From Ichthyophis bannanicus (taxonomy: Eukaryota > Chordata > Amphibia > Gymnophiona > Ichthyophiidae), in assembly GCA_033557465.1 (NCBI GenBank), contig CM066037.1:202739156-202803155 (forward strand): a DNA stretch of 64,000 bases, in the 5' to 3' direction. This document shows positions 53,559 to 64,000 of the stretch, one piece after another. Under the pieces are notes generated by a model that was not told where the DNA came from, searched no databases, and saw only the letters and a list, made by a program, of their open reading frames with translations. The number at the start of each line of letters is the position of its first letter. Position 1 is the first letter of the stretch. The position numbers and the translations under genes were made by a program.

Positions 53559-53675
53559 ACCCCTAGTAGATGTTGAGAGGATAGAAGGTGGGAAGATTAT
53601 GCTTCTACCACTAGCCCCTTTAAGAGACTCTCAGGAGCATCAGGTCCTTGGTTAAATGTATCGGCTGCATATAAA

Positions 53676-54905
53676 ATATGAACTGAAATATGAGATTGCA
53701 GACCTGCTATTAGTAATCTGTGAACCATCATTAAAATCATCGCTAATACCTGAAGATTGGAGGATGGCGAACGTAGCGCCAATTTTTAAAAAGGGTTCCA
53801 GGGGTGATCCGGGAAACTACAGACTGAGCCCGATGTCAGTACCGGGAAAAATGGTAGAAACCATCATAAAGAACAAAATTGCTGAACATGTAGATAGTCA
53901 TGGCTTAATGGGAGACAGCCAACATGGCTTTAGACAAGGAAAATCTTCTTACTAATCTGTTATGTTTTTTTGAAGGTGTGAATAAACAGGTAGACAAAGG
54001 TGAGTCAGTTGATATAGTGTATTTGGACTTTCAGAAAGCCTTTGACAAGGTCCCTCATCAGAGACTTTTGGCAAAACTAAAGAGTCATGGGATAGGAGGC
54101 AGTGTACTATTGTGGATCAGGAACTGGTTAAAAGATAGAAAGCAGAGGGTAGGGCTAAATGGCCAATTTTCCCAATGGAGAAAGGTGAATAGTGGGGTAC
54201 CCCCAGGGATCTGTGCTGGGTCTGCTGCTTTTTGACATATTCATAAATGACTTGGAAAAGGGAATAATGAGTGAGGTTATCAAATTTGCAGTTGACACAA
54301 AACTATTTAAAGTTGTTAAAACCCATGAGGATTGTGGAAAATTGCAAGAGGATCTTGATAAATTGGAAGACTGGGCATCAAAATGGCAGATGAAATTTAA
54401 TGTGGACAAGTGCAAAGTTATGCACCTAGGGAAGAACAACCCAAACTATGGTTACACAATGCAAGGTTCCACATTAGGAACCACCACCCAGGAAAAAGAT
54501 TCATGCGTCATTGTGGATAACGTATTAAAACCTTCCGGCCAGTGTGCAGCGGCAGCCAAGAGAGCAAACTGAATGCTAGGTATCATAAGGAAAGGAATGG
54601 AAAATAAAACAAAGGATATTATAATGCCTCTATATCGTTCCATGGTGAGACTGCACCTTGAATATTATGTGAAATTCTGGTTGCCATATCTTAAAAAGGA
54701 TATAGCGTTATTAGAAAAGGTTCAGAGAAGAGCCACCAAAATGGTAAAGGGGATAGGAGGATACTCCTATGAAGAAAGGCTAAAAAGGTTAGGGCTCTAT
54801 AACCAGGAAAAGAGACGGCTGAGGGGAGATATGATTGAAGTCTATAAATTAATGAACGGAGGAACGGGTAAACGTATATCGATTGTTTACGTTATCAGAA
54901 TATAG
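53676..54905 (+). pseudogene. CR1 RT remnant
   Basis: RT blocks are readable (MANVAPIFKKGSRGDPG, DSQHGFRQGK, VDIVYLDFQKAFDKVPHQ, LFDIFINDLEKG, MVRLHLEYYVKFWLP). Frameshifts occur near 53945 and 54205. The catalytic box reads FAVDTKLF, with valine for the first Asp of FADD, so the enzyme would be dead even without the frameshifts. Confidence 0.87.
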
Positions 54906-55258
54906 AAAGACTAGGGGGACATGCAGTGAAGCTACAGGGTAAACTATTTAAGACTAATAAGAGAAAATATTTTTTCACTCAACGTGTAATCAAACTCTGG
55001 AATTTTTTACCGGAGGATGTAGTAAAGGCTGTTAGTGTAGCTGGGTTTAAAAAATGTTTGGACAAGTTCCTAGAGGAAAGGCCCATAAACCATTATTAAA
55101 AAGGGACCCAGGATATCAATGCTTGACCCAATACAAGCACTGAGGAACCTATGTCTTTTGGGGAAACTACTAGGTACGTATGACCTAGATTGGCACTGTT
55201 GGAAACAGGATACTGGGCTTGATGGACCTTGGTCTGACCCAGTATGGCATATCTTATG
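53676..55258 (+). mobile_element. CR1 LINE, 3' half, plus strand
   Basis: The copy begins inside the RT (ELKYEIADLLLVICE) and runs to the CR1 3' end (ggtctgacccagtatggc, atatcttatg). It has the same subfamily sequence as the CR1 at 11371-22103 but in the opposite orientation. It is 5'-truncated, as usual for LINEs. Confidence 0.88.
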
Positions 55259-55914
55259 CACCCATAACATGGAAAGATTATTATTTGATAAAGTCTCAAT
55301 CAATACTACTAATCTAATCCATGATGTTCCTAAGCAAAATAAGATCACCTGGTTTCAAGATTATTCTGCCTTAGAATCATTAAACAAAGTTTTGGGTCCA
55401 ATCCCTATGGAATTCCATACTCTTCATAATTCAAAATTGTCTTTGTTCTGAGATAACAAGATCACAACTGTTTTAGATGAACTGGTGCTAAGGTAAAGCA
55501 AGATCCCAGTTAATGGAATGGAAATGGCAAAAGGTCAGATTCCATCAGATCAACTTATAAAAACCTAGGCTACTAAGAATACTGAGGTGATTTAAAAAAA
55601 AAGTTAAGAAACCTTTTCTCTAAAATAGAACCAGACCATTAACTGGCCTAGGGTATTGTTTGAGTTTATTTTCAAGCTTATTTCTGAACCAGTGATAACA
55701 AGGGCCTAGATCCATCAGTGGCAGTATGTATTCAATTTATATTTTTTTGCAATAAAATATTAGAAAAGAGCTAATTGTGAATATTAGCAGCAATAGTTAC
55801 TGTATGACTATGCAACTAATCTGCACTGTTCCTAAAATGAACTTGATTTTTCTTTAAAGGCTTCTGTTGAGAAATATTTGAATTGTTTGAAGAATAGCAT
55901 TCAGTATTTACTTA

Positions 55915-56040
55915 GAGGGTCATTTACCAATAGTAAGAGTGTGCTAACAGCATTAGCACATGCTATTTGCTACAGGGACATTTTATTCCTATGAGAATTC
56001 TGGCAGATAGTGTAAGCTAAGCATTAGTAAACTACTCCCT
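55915..56040. repeat. Short inverted-repeat (MITE-like) element
   Basis: The ends are agggtcatttacc and gtaaactactccct, which are imperfect inverted repeats. The interior (gtgctaacagcattagcacatgc) is also palindromic. It resembles the element at 57704-57848 in layout and wording (tagtaaa, gctaa, gcac). Confidence 0.55.
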
Positions 56041-57703
56041 AGCATTTCGGCAGAGTAAAACTGAGATTGTATATGTGTTACGGGGCTGGGTTGCCTTGAA
56101 ATTGACATTGACTTGATGGCACACACTTTTCATTCTATGGAATACTTTTTACAGTTTTAACAACTTCTTCTTTAAATAAAAGATACTGAATTTACTAACT
56201 CGGTCTAAGCTAAATCCATGCCCCTCTATTTGGATTAAAATACAGATGGTGTTCTTTTAGAAAGGCTTGTCTTGATGATTACTACTTCTCTTGATGAAAG
56301 AGTGGTAGCTCATATTTGGAAAGGATCAATTGTAAAATTTCATCATTATATAGTAAATATCAACCAAACTTGAACTTGATTTTTATGAACAAGGTATTTG
56401 AAAATGTGGTAGTCTTGCAATTGAGTAATTGTTTGCAGTCATCTGCTTAACATGATGGACTTTTCATCTGGTTTCTAAAGAGAAATTTGGCAGTTTGTTA
56501 TTCCCTTTTAGATGAGTGATACAAGAATCTCAATAATAGTAGAATTGTGATTATTCCATTAGCTTTTCCTGCTGCCTTTGATATGGTTGACCATATTCTT
56601 TTGCTCAGTTGAGTAAGAGCAGCAAGTTTGAGAGGGAAGATGTTAAGTTAGTTCTTATCTCTTGAGAATATATCCCAGAGGGTGACTGATCATTTTTATT
56701 CCGCTCTTTGGTCGTCGTCGTCGTCGTCATCATCATCAAATGGGTCCTCACAGGGGACCATTTATTCACATTCTCTTTTTAATATTTTTATTGTACCATT
56801 TTGTACCCTGCTTCTGCAGCTGGCCATTTGCTATCACTTATTTGATAATGATGTTCAGGTTATTTGTCCTAATAAGAATGGTGGACTAGAGGAACAGGTG
56901 ACTATTAATCAAAGGCTGACTGATATCTTTTTATGACTTGAGAAGAATTCTCTGCCTTTAAACTGTAAGATTGTAGTTTTATAATCTAGATCAAAATCTC
57001 TCTATAAAATTGAAAGGGAGCGGATCTTGTGGTCAATTATTCAGTAAGAGATTTGGGGATATAGCTTGAGTCAAATTTTTCTATGCAAATCAGATTTCAA
57101 GTCTTACAAAACCTTTCATCGACTTTTGGGCTGAGACTGAAAAACGCTCATCTGGACAGCTGCACTTGCTATCTGTATATTGCCACTGAAAATCATTACT
57201 GAACTCCCCATGGGCAATGCATGGGCAGTCCCAGAAATTACTCAGAAACCAGTGATATTCAGTCCACTATCTGGATAGATTTTGGACAGCAAAAAGCTGC
57301 CCTAAAGTTATCCAGACAGACTATCACCATTATAACACTGCTACTGACTGCATTATATGTATATTTAGCGCCACCTATCAGATAGCTAAGCTGAATATAT
57401 GTTTATTTCATTTAAATGCCATGACTGACTTTTTTAAAATGATGACCATAGTAGTTAAATATTGACCTGGTTGAGCTTTTAGAAAAATTAGAGCATATTT
57501 AGCCTTAAATGACTTACAAATGATTGTATAGGGTTTGATTAGTTTACGACTTGACTACTGAAATACTGTGTTAAACAGGGTTAACAAAGAAGCTCAAGAA
57601 AAGACTAAAGTTTATATAAAACAAGGTGGCTATGTTAACCTGGAACTAAAAGCTAAAGACTCAATGATAACAATGATGAAAAAAACTTTACTGGTAACCT
57701 ATA

Positions 57704-57848
57704 GGGGCATGTTTACTAAAGGATTTAACACATGCTAATAAAGTTAACGCACATTAAGAACCCAGAACCATTTTATTTCTATGGATACAGTGTCACTTAA
57801 TGTGCGTTAATTTCATTAACGAACGTTAATCTTTAGTAAACATACCCC
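57704..57848. repeat. Palindromic MITE-like element, 145 bp
   Basis: The 18-base ends ggggcatgtttactaaag and ctttagtaaacatacccc are inverted repeats with one mismatch. Inside, gttaacgcacattaag pairs with cttaatgtgcgttaat. The trinucleotide ata flanks both sides and might be a target duplication. No coding capacity; the parent transposon is not in the window. Confidence 0.65.
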
Positions 57849-58127
57849 ATAGACTATTGGATTAAGTTTAAGATACAGATGATTGTTTTCAAAGATTTGA
57901 ATGGTGTAGCATCTTTGTACTTAACTAAATGTGTGTACACAATATTCTATCATGGCCACTTCACTTATCACAGAAGGATCTTCTTGTAGTTCTTAAGTTT
58001 CACAAAATATTTGTTGTAAAACCTAGAGAATCTCCTAAAAAATGTTAGGCTGATGTCTGACTAGTAGCTGTTTTGCAAATAAGTGAAAGCCTGACCATTT
58101 TCTGCAGATTTCAGTTAGAGTAATTGT

Positions 58128-58207
58128 TTAGTAAACATCCTCTTTACTAACGTTTGCTAAGGGTTAGCACTTAACGTGCATTTGGAGCCAACAATAATGT
58201 GCAATAA
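58128..58207. repeat. Partial copy of the palindromic repeat, cut by DIRS-D
   Basis: tttagtaaacatcctcttta, then gctaagggttagcacttaac and gtgcattt, resemble the inner part of the two repeats above. The piece ends at the DIRS-D left terminus. Confidence 0.45.
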
Positions 58208-58400
58208 GGTGAAAACAGACCTTACCTGCTAATTTTCTTTCCTTGAGTCCCTCCAGTCCAGTCCAGACTCATGGGTTATGCCTCCTCACCAGCAGATGGA
58301 GACTGAGAATGGCAGGCTTTGATGATGTCATCATATAAGGGCTCTGTGCATCACTTATCTGGCAATATTCTAGTAACACAACAGACTCCAACAGAAGACA
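58208..58400. repeat. DIRS-D left terminal repeat
   Basis: Starts ggtgaaaacagaccttacct. Its first part is complementary to the first half of the ICR at 58645-58720. It has the agtccagactcatggg core that corresponds to tagtcctccacatccggg in family III. The coding-strand end reads agcaggtaaggtct. Confidence 0.8.
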
Positions 58401-58644
58401 AATTTGAAATCAATCTTATATAAGAACTATTAAACTACCTTTAGTAACTTTGAATGAACCGCATACAGAATGAAAAACTTATCGAGACTTTGAAACAGTA
58501 GACATTCCACTCTATAAAGAGCCACAGGATACTGAATCCTCAGAAGGAACTCGGACACCATTGCCCTACAAAGAGGTGCAAGCCCATCAATCCACCACAC
58601 AACACTCACTTGGGGAAACTTCCCGAATATCTGGGCTCCCTGCA

Positions 58645-58775
58645 CTGAAAGCTGAGAAACTATATGGAAGGGACTGGAAGGACTCAAGGAAAGAAAATTA
58701 GCAGGTAAGGTCTAATTTCACCTTCCATATCGTCCCTGTAGTCCAATCCAGACACATGGGATGTACCACAGTAGT
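58645..58775. repeat. DIRS-D internal complementary region
   Basis: The complement of the left end (ggactcaaggaaagaaaatt, agcaggtaaggtct) is followed by sequence (tcaccttccatatcgtccct, gtagtccaatccagacacat) that should be the complement of the unseen right end. Confidence 0.8.
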
Positions 58776-59252
58776 ACTTACTAATGGGAAGGACCCGCAA
58801 GACTGGCCTGCAAAACACAGGCCCCAAATGGCGCCTCTTCCTTAGTGAGCACATCGAGGTGATAATGCCACACAAAGATATGCACAAATGACCAAGTAGC
58901 TGTTTTACAGATAGCCATAGGCACGAGACTATCCTATGCCCAGGATGTTGCTTGTGTACTGGTGAAATGGGCATGCAGCCCAAGAGGTATCGGTCACTGC
59001 TTTAGCAAATAGACTGAAACAATGGCCTCCTTCAGCCAACGCACTATGGAGGCTTTCGAGGCCTCTTCCCCTTTCCATGGACCCCCGAACAGGACAAAGA
59101 GGTGGTTCAATTTTCGAAAGGATTCTATTCGCTTTAAACAACAGCGTAGTGCCCTGTGGGTATCAAGCAACTGCAACTGCCGATCCTCCAAGTCATTCCC
59201 TGACCCCAAGAGAACCCAGAGTGAAACCGGCTAATTAAGATGAAAACTAGAC
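58776..59252 (-). pseudogene. DIRS-D tyrosine recombinase, C-terminal part
   Basis: Pieces match the family III recombinase (LLDTHRALRCCLKRIESF, LFVLFGGPWKGEEASKASIV, RWLKEAIVSVYLL). They continue in broken frames toward the left (LVICAYLCVA). Stops interrupt the HxxR and Tyr region. The gene is split by L1 at 59253. Confidence 0.8.
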
Positions 59253-59259
59253 GGCCCCG

Positions 59260-60276
59260 GTGAGACGGACTTGGAGGCAGCTTAATATTTTCTGGGGCCG
59301 CGATTGGAAAGTGTCGAGTTGGCTGACGGTGCAGGGTAACCTTTGTTTCCCCTCCGGTTTGGATGCCGCGGCATTTCGTGTTTGGGCTGAGAGGGGTATT
59401 TGCAATCTGGGTCATGTTGTTGGTCCTAGTGGGAAATGTAAATCGTTTGTCTCTTTACGTCAGGAATATGAATTGGGGACTAAACACTATTTTGCCTATA
59501 TGCAGATCTCTCACTATGTGGCTTCCCTCCCTGCAGCAGAGCTGAGCAGTGATCGTTCTTTGCAGATTTTGGAGTTTTTTAGCTTGGGTGCGGAGGAGGC
59601 GCCATCTATTAGTGTGTTGAATCGGCGATTCGAGACCCTTCATCCGGGTCCAGACTATAGTGTTGTGGAGAGGGCTTGGGCTGACGAGATGGGGCGAGAG
59701 ATCCCCTCGGGCACTGTTCTCCTGGCTCTTCGGCGGATCGGGAATCTTGTCGACGGCGTACGATGGAGGGAAATGCAGTTTAAGTCTATTACCCGTGTAT
59801 TTTTGTCGCCTCGGCAGGCCTTTCGATGCCACTTGACTTTGGATGGGAGCTGCCCGCGGTGTTCTTCCCCCCTGGCAACGTTGCTGCATATGTGGTGGGA
59901 CTGCAAGGTTATCCGCCCGTACTGGCTGCGAATCTGCTCGTTTATGATGCACATCTTGGAACAGCAAGTAGCCTGGGACGCCCCCTTTGTAGTCTTGGAT
60001 CACCTGAAGGCCAACCGTCCCAAAGGGAAATGGGAAAGGTGGTTAGTGCGTAAGGCTTGTCTGGTGGGTAAGGGGCCTCTCTTACGTAAATGGCGGGAGC
60101 AATGCCCTCCGTCCTTTTGGGAATGGCGGAATTCCTTTCATCAATTGATGCTTATGGAGGGTAGGGGAGCCAGGGGTAATCCCAAACGATGGACCTGCTT
60201 TCAGCTGACCTGGGAACCCTACATTCAGGTCCTGAGCCCCCGATGCCGCAATCTTATTCTCCAGCAGGGGAGTTAG
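59260..60276 (+). pseudogene. L1 ORF2 C-terminal domain
   Basis: The 338-residue frame lacks endonuclease and RT (5' truncation) but is uninterrupted. It holds the L1 C-terminal segment: NIFWGRDWKVSSWLTVQGN, KHYFAYMQISHYVASL and the cysteine-histidine knuckle (CPRCSSPLATLLHMWWDC) used in RNA binding. A stop at 60276 matches the normal end. The same domain is seen, decayed, in the L1 at 36-38 kb. Confidence 0.87.
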
Positions 60277-60517
60277 GGAGTAGCTCCTGTTTGAATGGCA
60301 TGGATGGCATCAGCCATTTGAGGTTTTTTCCGGGGTCCTGAGCATGGCGGGGTGGGGGGAGGAGGGTGGGGGGATAGGGAGCGGGTGGGGAGTTATGTCA
60401 TTGATAAAAATGCACCTGTAATTGTGAGTGTCCTCCGCTTGGGGATAAGAATCAATCCCGGCGGGCGGCTGTTACCTATTGCATTAGATATGTTTCACGG
60501 TGTTTATAAATAAAGTT

Positions 60518-61456
60518 TGTGATAAGGAAGCTTATCATAGCTCAGGAAGGAGCTATAGAAAAGGTGAAGTGACTCTGAACAAGCAACCTGTCAGTTCTGG
60601 TAGAAATAAGAAAACAGAATTTTCCCATAAAAGACTACCAGTCCCAGAATGCACCAGGTTTCCAACAGCCATTAGAGGAGCTGAAGTGGGGAAACGTGTG
60701 TTCAATCAGGAGGACTATGAGGTAATCCCTAAGCACTCATCTCAAAGGGCAGGGCCTGATTCAGCACAGCTGCGCTGTATTAGGGAGGAGCACTCATCCA
60801 AGCAGAATAAGAGTAGAGTTTATTCTACAGATGACCATCTTCATGATCACCTTGGATATCCAGAGAAGGATCATCAGTTTCATCTGAAGGATCATCAGAA
60901 GCAGAAGCCAAACCGGATGGACAGAGAGGGAAAGAGACCCTTTGGAAGAAGGAAGAGAAAAGCCTTTGAGAGGTCTAGAAGAGTCCAAAGCAGTACGTAT
61001 ACTGGGAGGCATTTCAAGGGCCAACATACACCATTGGACTGGGGAAAGCCAGAGGAATGGTGCTGCAGAGCTAGGAATCTCCAGACGCTACCTGTGAGGG
61101 AGACGGCTGCACGTGGAAGGGACCCTAAGACCCGTGCCAGAAGGTATGTGAAGAGAGATCCAGTGTCCAGGGATCTGGATTGGAAGGCTGGACATAAGAA
61201 CTGGACTACATACTGGCCAGGCTATATAGAGAGGAACTCTAACAGCAATGGAAGCTCAGGTATGAACACTGATCTATGCCCTAGCTATAACGTTGAAAGA
61301 CAGCAGGGAAACAAGTATTCTCCTGAAAGTGCTCCATTGAGAGATTCATCTGTGCCAATCCATGATATTGAACCCATGCTTGTTGAACAAGGGGGAATAA
61401 TAGCAGATGAAGATCCTGTTTATATGGACTGCTCTCTATCTAAACTCCGTTGGTAA
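60518..61456 (+). other. Reading frame inside the second solo-LTR-like element
   Basis: About 312 codons are open from the 5' edge (C-D-K-E-A) to a stop at 61456. The product is basic (Lys/Arg/His-rich), with SSTYTGRHFKG, a TTYWPGYIER segment and a short acidic end (IIADEDPVYMDCSL). It shares scattered but collinear positions with the frame at 31703-32878 and no domain I know. The frame enters in the same codon phase at the edge in both copies. Confidence 0.58.
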
Positions 61457-61982
61457 CTTTCTGTTACAAAGTACAGCAACCATCACAAAGAAATATAAAC
61501 TTGTTCTTTAATCTACTCAGAAAAGCTCCTGAAGCAGGATTTGACCCACACAGTAGAAAGCAAGCCAGCTAAGGGGTTTCAGCTGGATAACTGCTAGCAA
61601 TTAAGCCTTACCTAATTGCTTGTGAGTTAGGAGAGAATCACTTCTGAATCTATGTGGGAAGTAATCAGAAGTTAACCTGAAAAGAACAGTTTGTTTCTTG
61701 CTTTGTGGCTTTTCATTTGTTGTTTCCTGATTTTTACTTTGTTTTTCCAAGTTAACACTGAAAGCAAGTTACCTGATTTATGTGCTACCAAGCATATCTG
61801 TGTTGGGAGAAATAACCCCATAAATAAATATCTTATTGGCTTTACCCAAGAGCACAACTAAATTATTGTCAGCAGCTGTGTCTGGTGTGAATGAACTACA
61901 TTGCCCACAATACCTTGCAAATCATATAGATATATGCACTTGCCAAGACTGTGAAGATTCTCACCCAGGCAGCCGTCTGACA
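60518..61982 (+). mobile_element. Solo-LTR-like element, 1.47 kb, with internal reading frame
   Basis: Begins tgtgataaggaagc and ends gccgtctgaca, so TG...CA ends. Flanks are agtt (60514-60517) and aggt (61983-61986), a 4-base duplication with one mismatch. The first codons, the SS-YTG segment, the acidic C terminus and the 3' non-coding part (gggagaaataacccc, ttattggcttta) all resemble the element at 31310-32878. It lies in the 3' UTR of L1 close to its A-run. Confidence 0.6.
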
Positions 61983-62016
61983 AGGTCTATAAAAAAAAAA
62001 AAGATGAAAACTAGAC

Positions 62017-62600
62017 ATGACCTTCGGAAGAAAGGCAGACACTGTCCGTAACACCATTTTCGCCTTAGAAATCGCAAGGAACGATTCCCTATAAAATAAC
62101 ACCTGAAACTCTGAGATATGACGAGCTGAGCAGATCACTACCAAAAAAACTGCCTTTAAGGTAAAATCCTTAAGTAACGAATGCTCGACAACTAGAAGGG
62201 GGGGTTCTGTTAAGGACGACAAGACCAAAGTGAGGTCCCATGGTGGGACGCCATGGTAGATGGACCTGCTTAAAAGCTCGGAGAAAATGCACCACATCCG
62301 GGTCAGCCGCTACTGAAACACTTTGCACCTGACAATATTAACAAGCCAGGGCTGCCACCTGGACCTGCAGAGAATTCAAGGGCAAGCCCTCATGCAAAGA
62401 GGACAGAACATCCGGGACCGAGGCAGAGAGTGCTCAAATCTCTCTGTCAGCACATCAGCTCTCAAACACTTTCCAGACTCTAACATATGACAACGATGGA
62501 GAGCGTTTCTGCGCCCAAAGTAATATGGCTATTACTTGAGTAGCCTTTCTTTCTCAACCTAGCCCTCTCAAGAGTCAAACCATAAGTGAGAATCAATCCA
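62017..62600 (-). pseudogene. DIRS-D tyrosine recombinase, N-terminal and early catalytic part
   Basis: The frame shows SARHISEFQVLFYRESF, where related copies read SARRISELQALSCREPF. The catalytic arginine is histidine. VLRTVSAFLPKVMSSFHL follows up to the L1 duplication. The N terminus (GLTLERARLRKKGYS) is readable around 62560 but broken by stops. Confidence 0.82.
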
Positions 62601-63345
62601 CTCGAAGCATGCGAATCAGACCCTGCGACAAAAGATTGGTTCTTATTGGAAGCTGCCACAGTATGCCCTTCCAAGAGCCGGATTAGATCTGCATACCAAG
62701 GTCTCCACAGCCAGTCCGGTGTTACCAGAATCACTTGACCCTGACACAATTCTCATCTTTGAAGCAGGTGCCCGATCAGCGGCCATAGAGGAAAAAAAGA
62801 GAAGACCTATCTTTGAACAAGGCTGAGCTAGCACATCGAGATCCTCGAACATCCTTTCGCACAGCCGGCTGAAGAAGCGGCCTACTTTGGCATTGGCAGC
62901 TGACACCATTAGATTCATAACCAGAAGGCACCAGGATCGCATTATGCTGCGGAAAATCAAGTCTTCCAGTGTCCATTCCCCTGGATCTAATTGATCCCTC
63001 CTGAGAAAATCAGCTTGCATGTTTTCCTTTCTGCCCACGTGCGATGCCGAAAGAGCTAGGAGATTCTTCTCAGCCTATCCCAGGAGCAGATTCACTTCTT
63101 CTGCCAAACTTGTGCTTCCTGTATCTCCCTGTCGACTGATACAGGCCAAAGTGGTGGCGTTTCTGAAAAGACCCTCATTACTTACTTCTGCAGAAGAGAG
63201 AAAAAGTACTGAAGACTAGGAAAACTGTCAGAATCTCCAAACGATTTATACTCCAGGTCGCCTCCTCTTGTGTCCATCGAATTTGAGTGACCTGTGCCAG
63301 GCAATGTGCTCCTCATCCTGGTTACTCTCATCCACTCGGGCATCT
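62601..63345 (-). pseudogene. DIRS-D RNase H, C-terminal part
   Basis: Readable parts are CISRQGDTGSTSLAEEVN, LLALSASHVGRKENMQADFL, LDPGEWTLEDLIFRSI, and VILVTPDWLWRPWYADLI. They match the end of RT/RNase H in DIRS-E (HIAGKDNVMADFLSR, DPGEWELHPQIF). Frames are interrupted by stops. The gene is cut at about 63345 by a SINE. Confidence 0.8.
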
Positions 63346-63350
63346 CCAAT

Positions 63351-63582
63351 GGAGTGGAGGAGTGGCCTAGTGGTTGGGGCAAGGTACTTCAGGCTGGAAG
63401 GTCAGGGGTTCAAATCCCACTAGAGGACAGCAACCTTGGGCCAGAAGGACTGGGGTTTCTAGTCCCACAGGTGCTCCTTGTGGTCTTGGGCAAGCCACTT
63501 AACCCTCCATAGCCCATGTTCCCTGTAAAATAGTTATCTCCAAGTTATAATGCCCTGTTCAATGTAATTTCAGTTTGTTCAA

Positions 63583-63631
<49 letters not shown>

Positions 63632-63960
63632 GTATGTATGTGTGTATGTGTATATATATTTTTATGTGTGTATACACATCTATATATATATATATCTGTA
63701 AATAGTTTATTCTGTTATGTTCTGTTCACATTGTTAGAATTATATTATGACGTTCCTTGTAAATTTATATTCGGTTAATTATACTAACATTGACGTTCCT
63801 TGTAAAACAACTTGCGTTGTCAAGTGTTAAGTTTTGTTCTCTGTAAACCGCAACTGATCTGTGGAAGATGCGGTATATAAATGTGTATAAAATAAATAAA
63901 TAAAAATAAATAAACCGCACTGATGCAGTATAGCGCGGTATATAAGAGAATGTAAATAAA
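63351..63960 (+). repeat. tRNA-derived SINE pieces with AT microsatellite
   Basis: The head ggagtggaggagtggcctag, tggttggggc and the B box gggttcaaatccc are as in the SINE at 52977. The middle (tcccacaggtgctccttgtg, cttgggcaagccacttaacc) matches the fragment at 45645-45850. A TA/TG microsatellite follows (63585-63720). Two A/T-rich tails with gcggtatataa occur at 63870 and 63930, so at least two SINE ends are joined here. Confidence 0.7.
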
Positions 63961-64000
63961 TAAATAAAAATGGCATCCCTGCTGTTAATTATATGTAATT

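Larger units (their letters stand above)
55259..58207. other. Mostly unassigned region with small repeats
   Basis: No coding gene is supported. It holds an RTE or SINE 3' tail remnant at about 56085-56130 (gggttgccttgaaattgac, acttgatggcacacac), a trinucleotide run at 56711-56738 and the palindromic repeats listed separately. The rest is AT-rich with stops in all frames. Confidence 0.6.
59237..62016 (+). mobile_element. 5'-truncated L1 with 16 bp target duplication
   Basis: aagatgaaaactagac occurs at 59237-59252 and again at 62001-62016, directly after an A-run (61990-62000). The L1 itself spans 59253 to about 62000 on the plus strand and carries only the C terminus of ORF2 and the 3' UTR. 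A second element (60518-61982) lies in the 3' UTR, close to the A-run. The duplication is perfect, so the insertion is not old. Confidence 0.9.
58208..63350 (-). mobile_element. DIRS-D (family IV), 3' part, split by L1
   Basis: The left terminal repeat (58208-58400), ICR (58645-58775), recombinase (58776-59252 and 62017 to about 62600) and part of RNase H (to about 63345) are present on the minus strand. RT and gag are not seen; a SINE begins at about 63351 and the window then ends. The termini differ from the other three families. The L1 insertion inside the recombinase has a perfect target duplication. Confidence 0.85.

Noticed and set aside
60518..61982. A host sequence carried behind the L1 by 3' transduction
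   Set aside because: The segment has its own TG...CA ends and a near-matching 4-base flank, and a related unit occurs at 31310-32878 in an unrelated context. An independent insertion explains this better.
63585..63720. A functional AT-rich origin or promoter
   Set aside because: It is a simple TA/TG microsatellite between SINE pieces, with no other support.
1..64000. A bacterial or viral genome, CRISPR array, or operon structure
   Set aside because: No spaced identical repeats or bacterial gene order; all coding sequence is explained by eukaryotic retroelements.

Overview
The window is vertebrate intergenic DNA built almost entirely of retrotransposons. I found no host gene, rRNA, tRNA gene, CRISPR array or operon. 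The element mix points to an amphibian with a large genome. It includes several tyrosine-recombinase DIRS families, CR1 with an esterase ORF1, L1, L2, a BovB-type RTE and tRNA-derived SINEs. My best guess is a caecilian, from DIRS abundance together with CR1, RTE and L1; this is inference and not proven by any single sequence.

Layout. Bases 1-25,800 are a multi-level nest, and every DIRS lies on the minus strand. DIRS-B (1-560, 6106-8560, 24965-25799) was hit twice: by DIRS-A (561-6105) and by DIRS-G (8561-24964). DIRS-G was split by a long CR1 (11371-22103), and that CR1 was split by DIRS-E (13638-19586). Bases 25,801-27,356 hold an L2 3' end and an old CR1. That CR1 is split by DIRS-C (27357-34655), whose gag was hit by a solo-LTR-like element (31310-32878). 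A 5'-truncated L1 (36051-47375) has 14-16 bp target duplications and is split by the decayed DIRS-H (38190-47235). DIRS-H carries a nearly intact BovB-like RTE (about 42480-45640) lodged in a SINE tail. Then come DIRS-F (47652-53558, with a SINE in its leader), a plus-strand CR1 3' half (53676-55258) and about 3 kb of mostly unassigned sequence with small palindromic MITE-like repeats. Last is DIRS-D (58208 to about 63350). Its recombinase gene was split by another L1 (59253-62000, 16 bp duplication), whose 3' UTR contains a second solo-LTR-like element (60518-61982). SINE and AT-rich repeats end the window.

How the parts work. Each DIRS reads, in its own sense (minus strand): terminal repeat, gag with an N-terminal Cys/His cluster, RT-RNase H, tyrosine recombinase, internal complementary region (ICR), inverted terminal repeat. 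Four DIRS families can be told apart by their termini: I (A, F, G), II (B, C), III (E, H) and IV (D). The ICRs are complementary to both ends of their own element, as expected for replication through a circle. LINE copies supply RT and endonuclease, and the SINEs borrow RTE end sequences. Nearly all copies carry stops, frameshifts or active-site changes. The best preserved reading frames are the recombinases of A, C and E, gag of A, CR1 ORF1 and the RTE polyprotein.

Most interesting points: (1) in all four DIRS families a consensus splice-donor-like motif sits at the sense 3' end and acceptor-like motifs at the sense 5' end, the geometry for back-splicing; (2) two related about 1.5 kb TG...CA elements carry a reading frame that enters through their 5' edge in the same phase, like an ORF overlapping a 3' LTR; (3) palindromes in the DIRS termini recur inside gag of the same family; (4) two different DIRS families entered nearly the same position of two CR1 copies.
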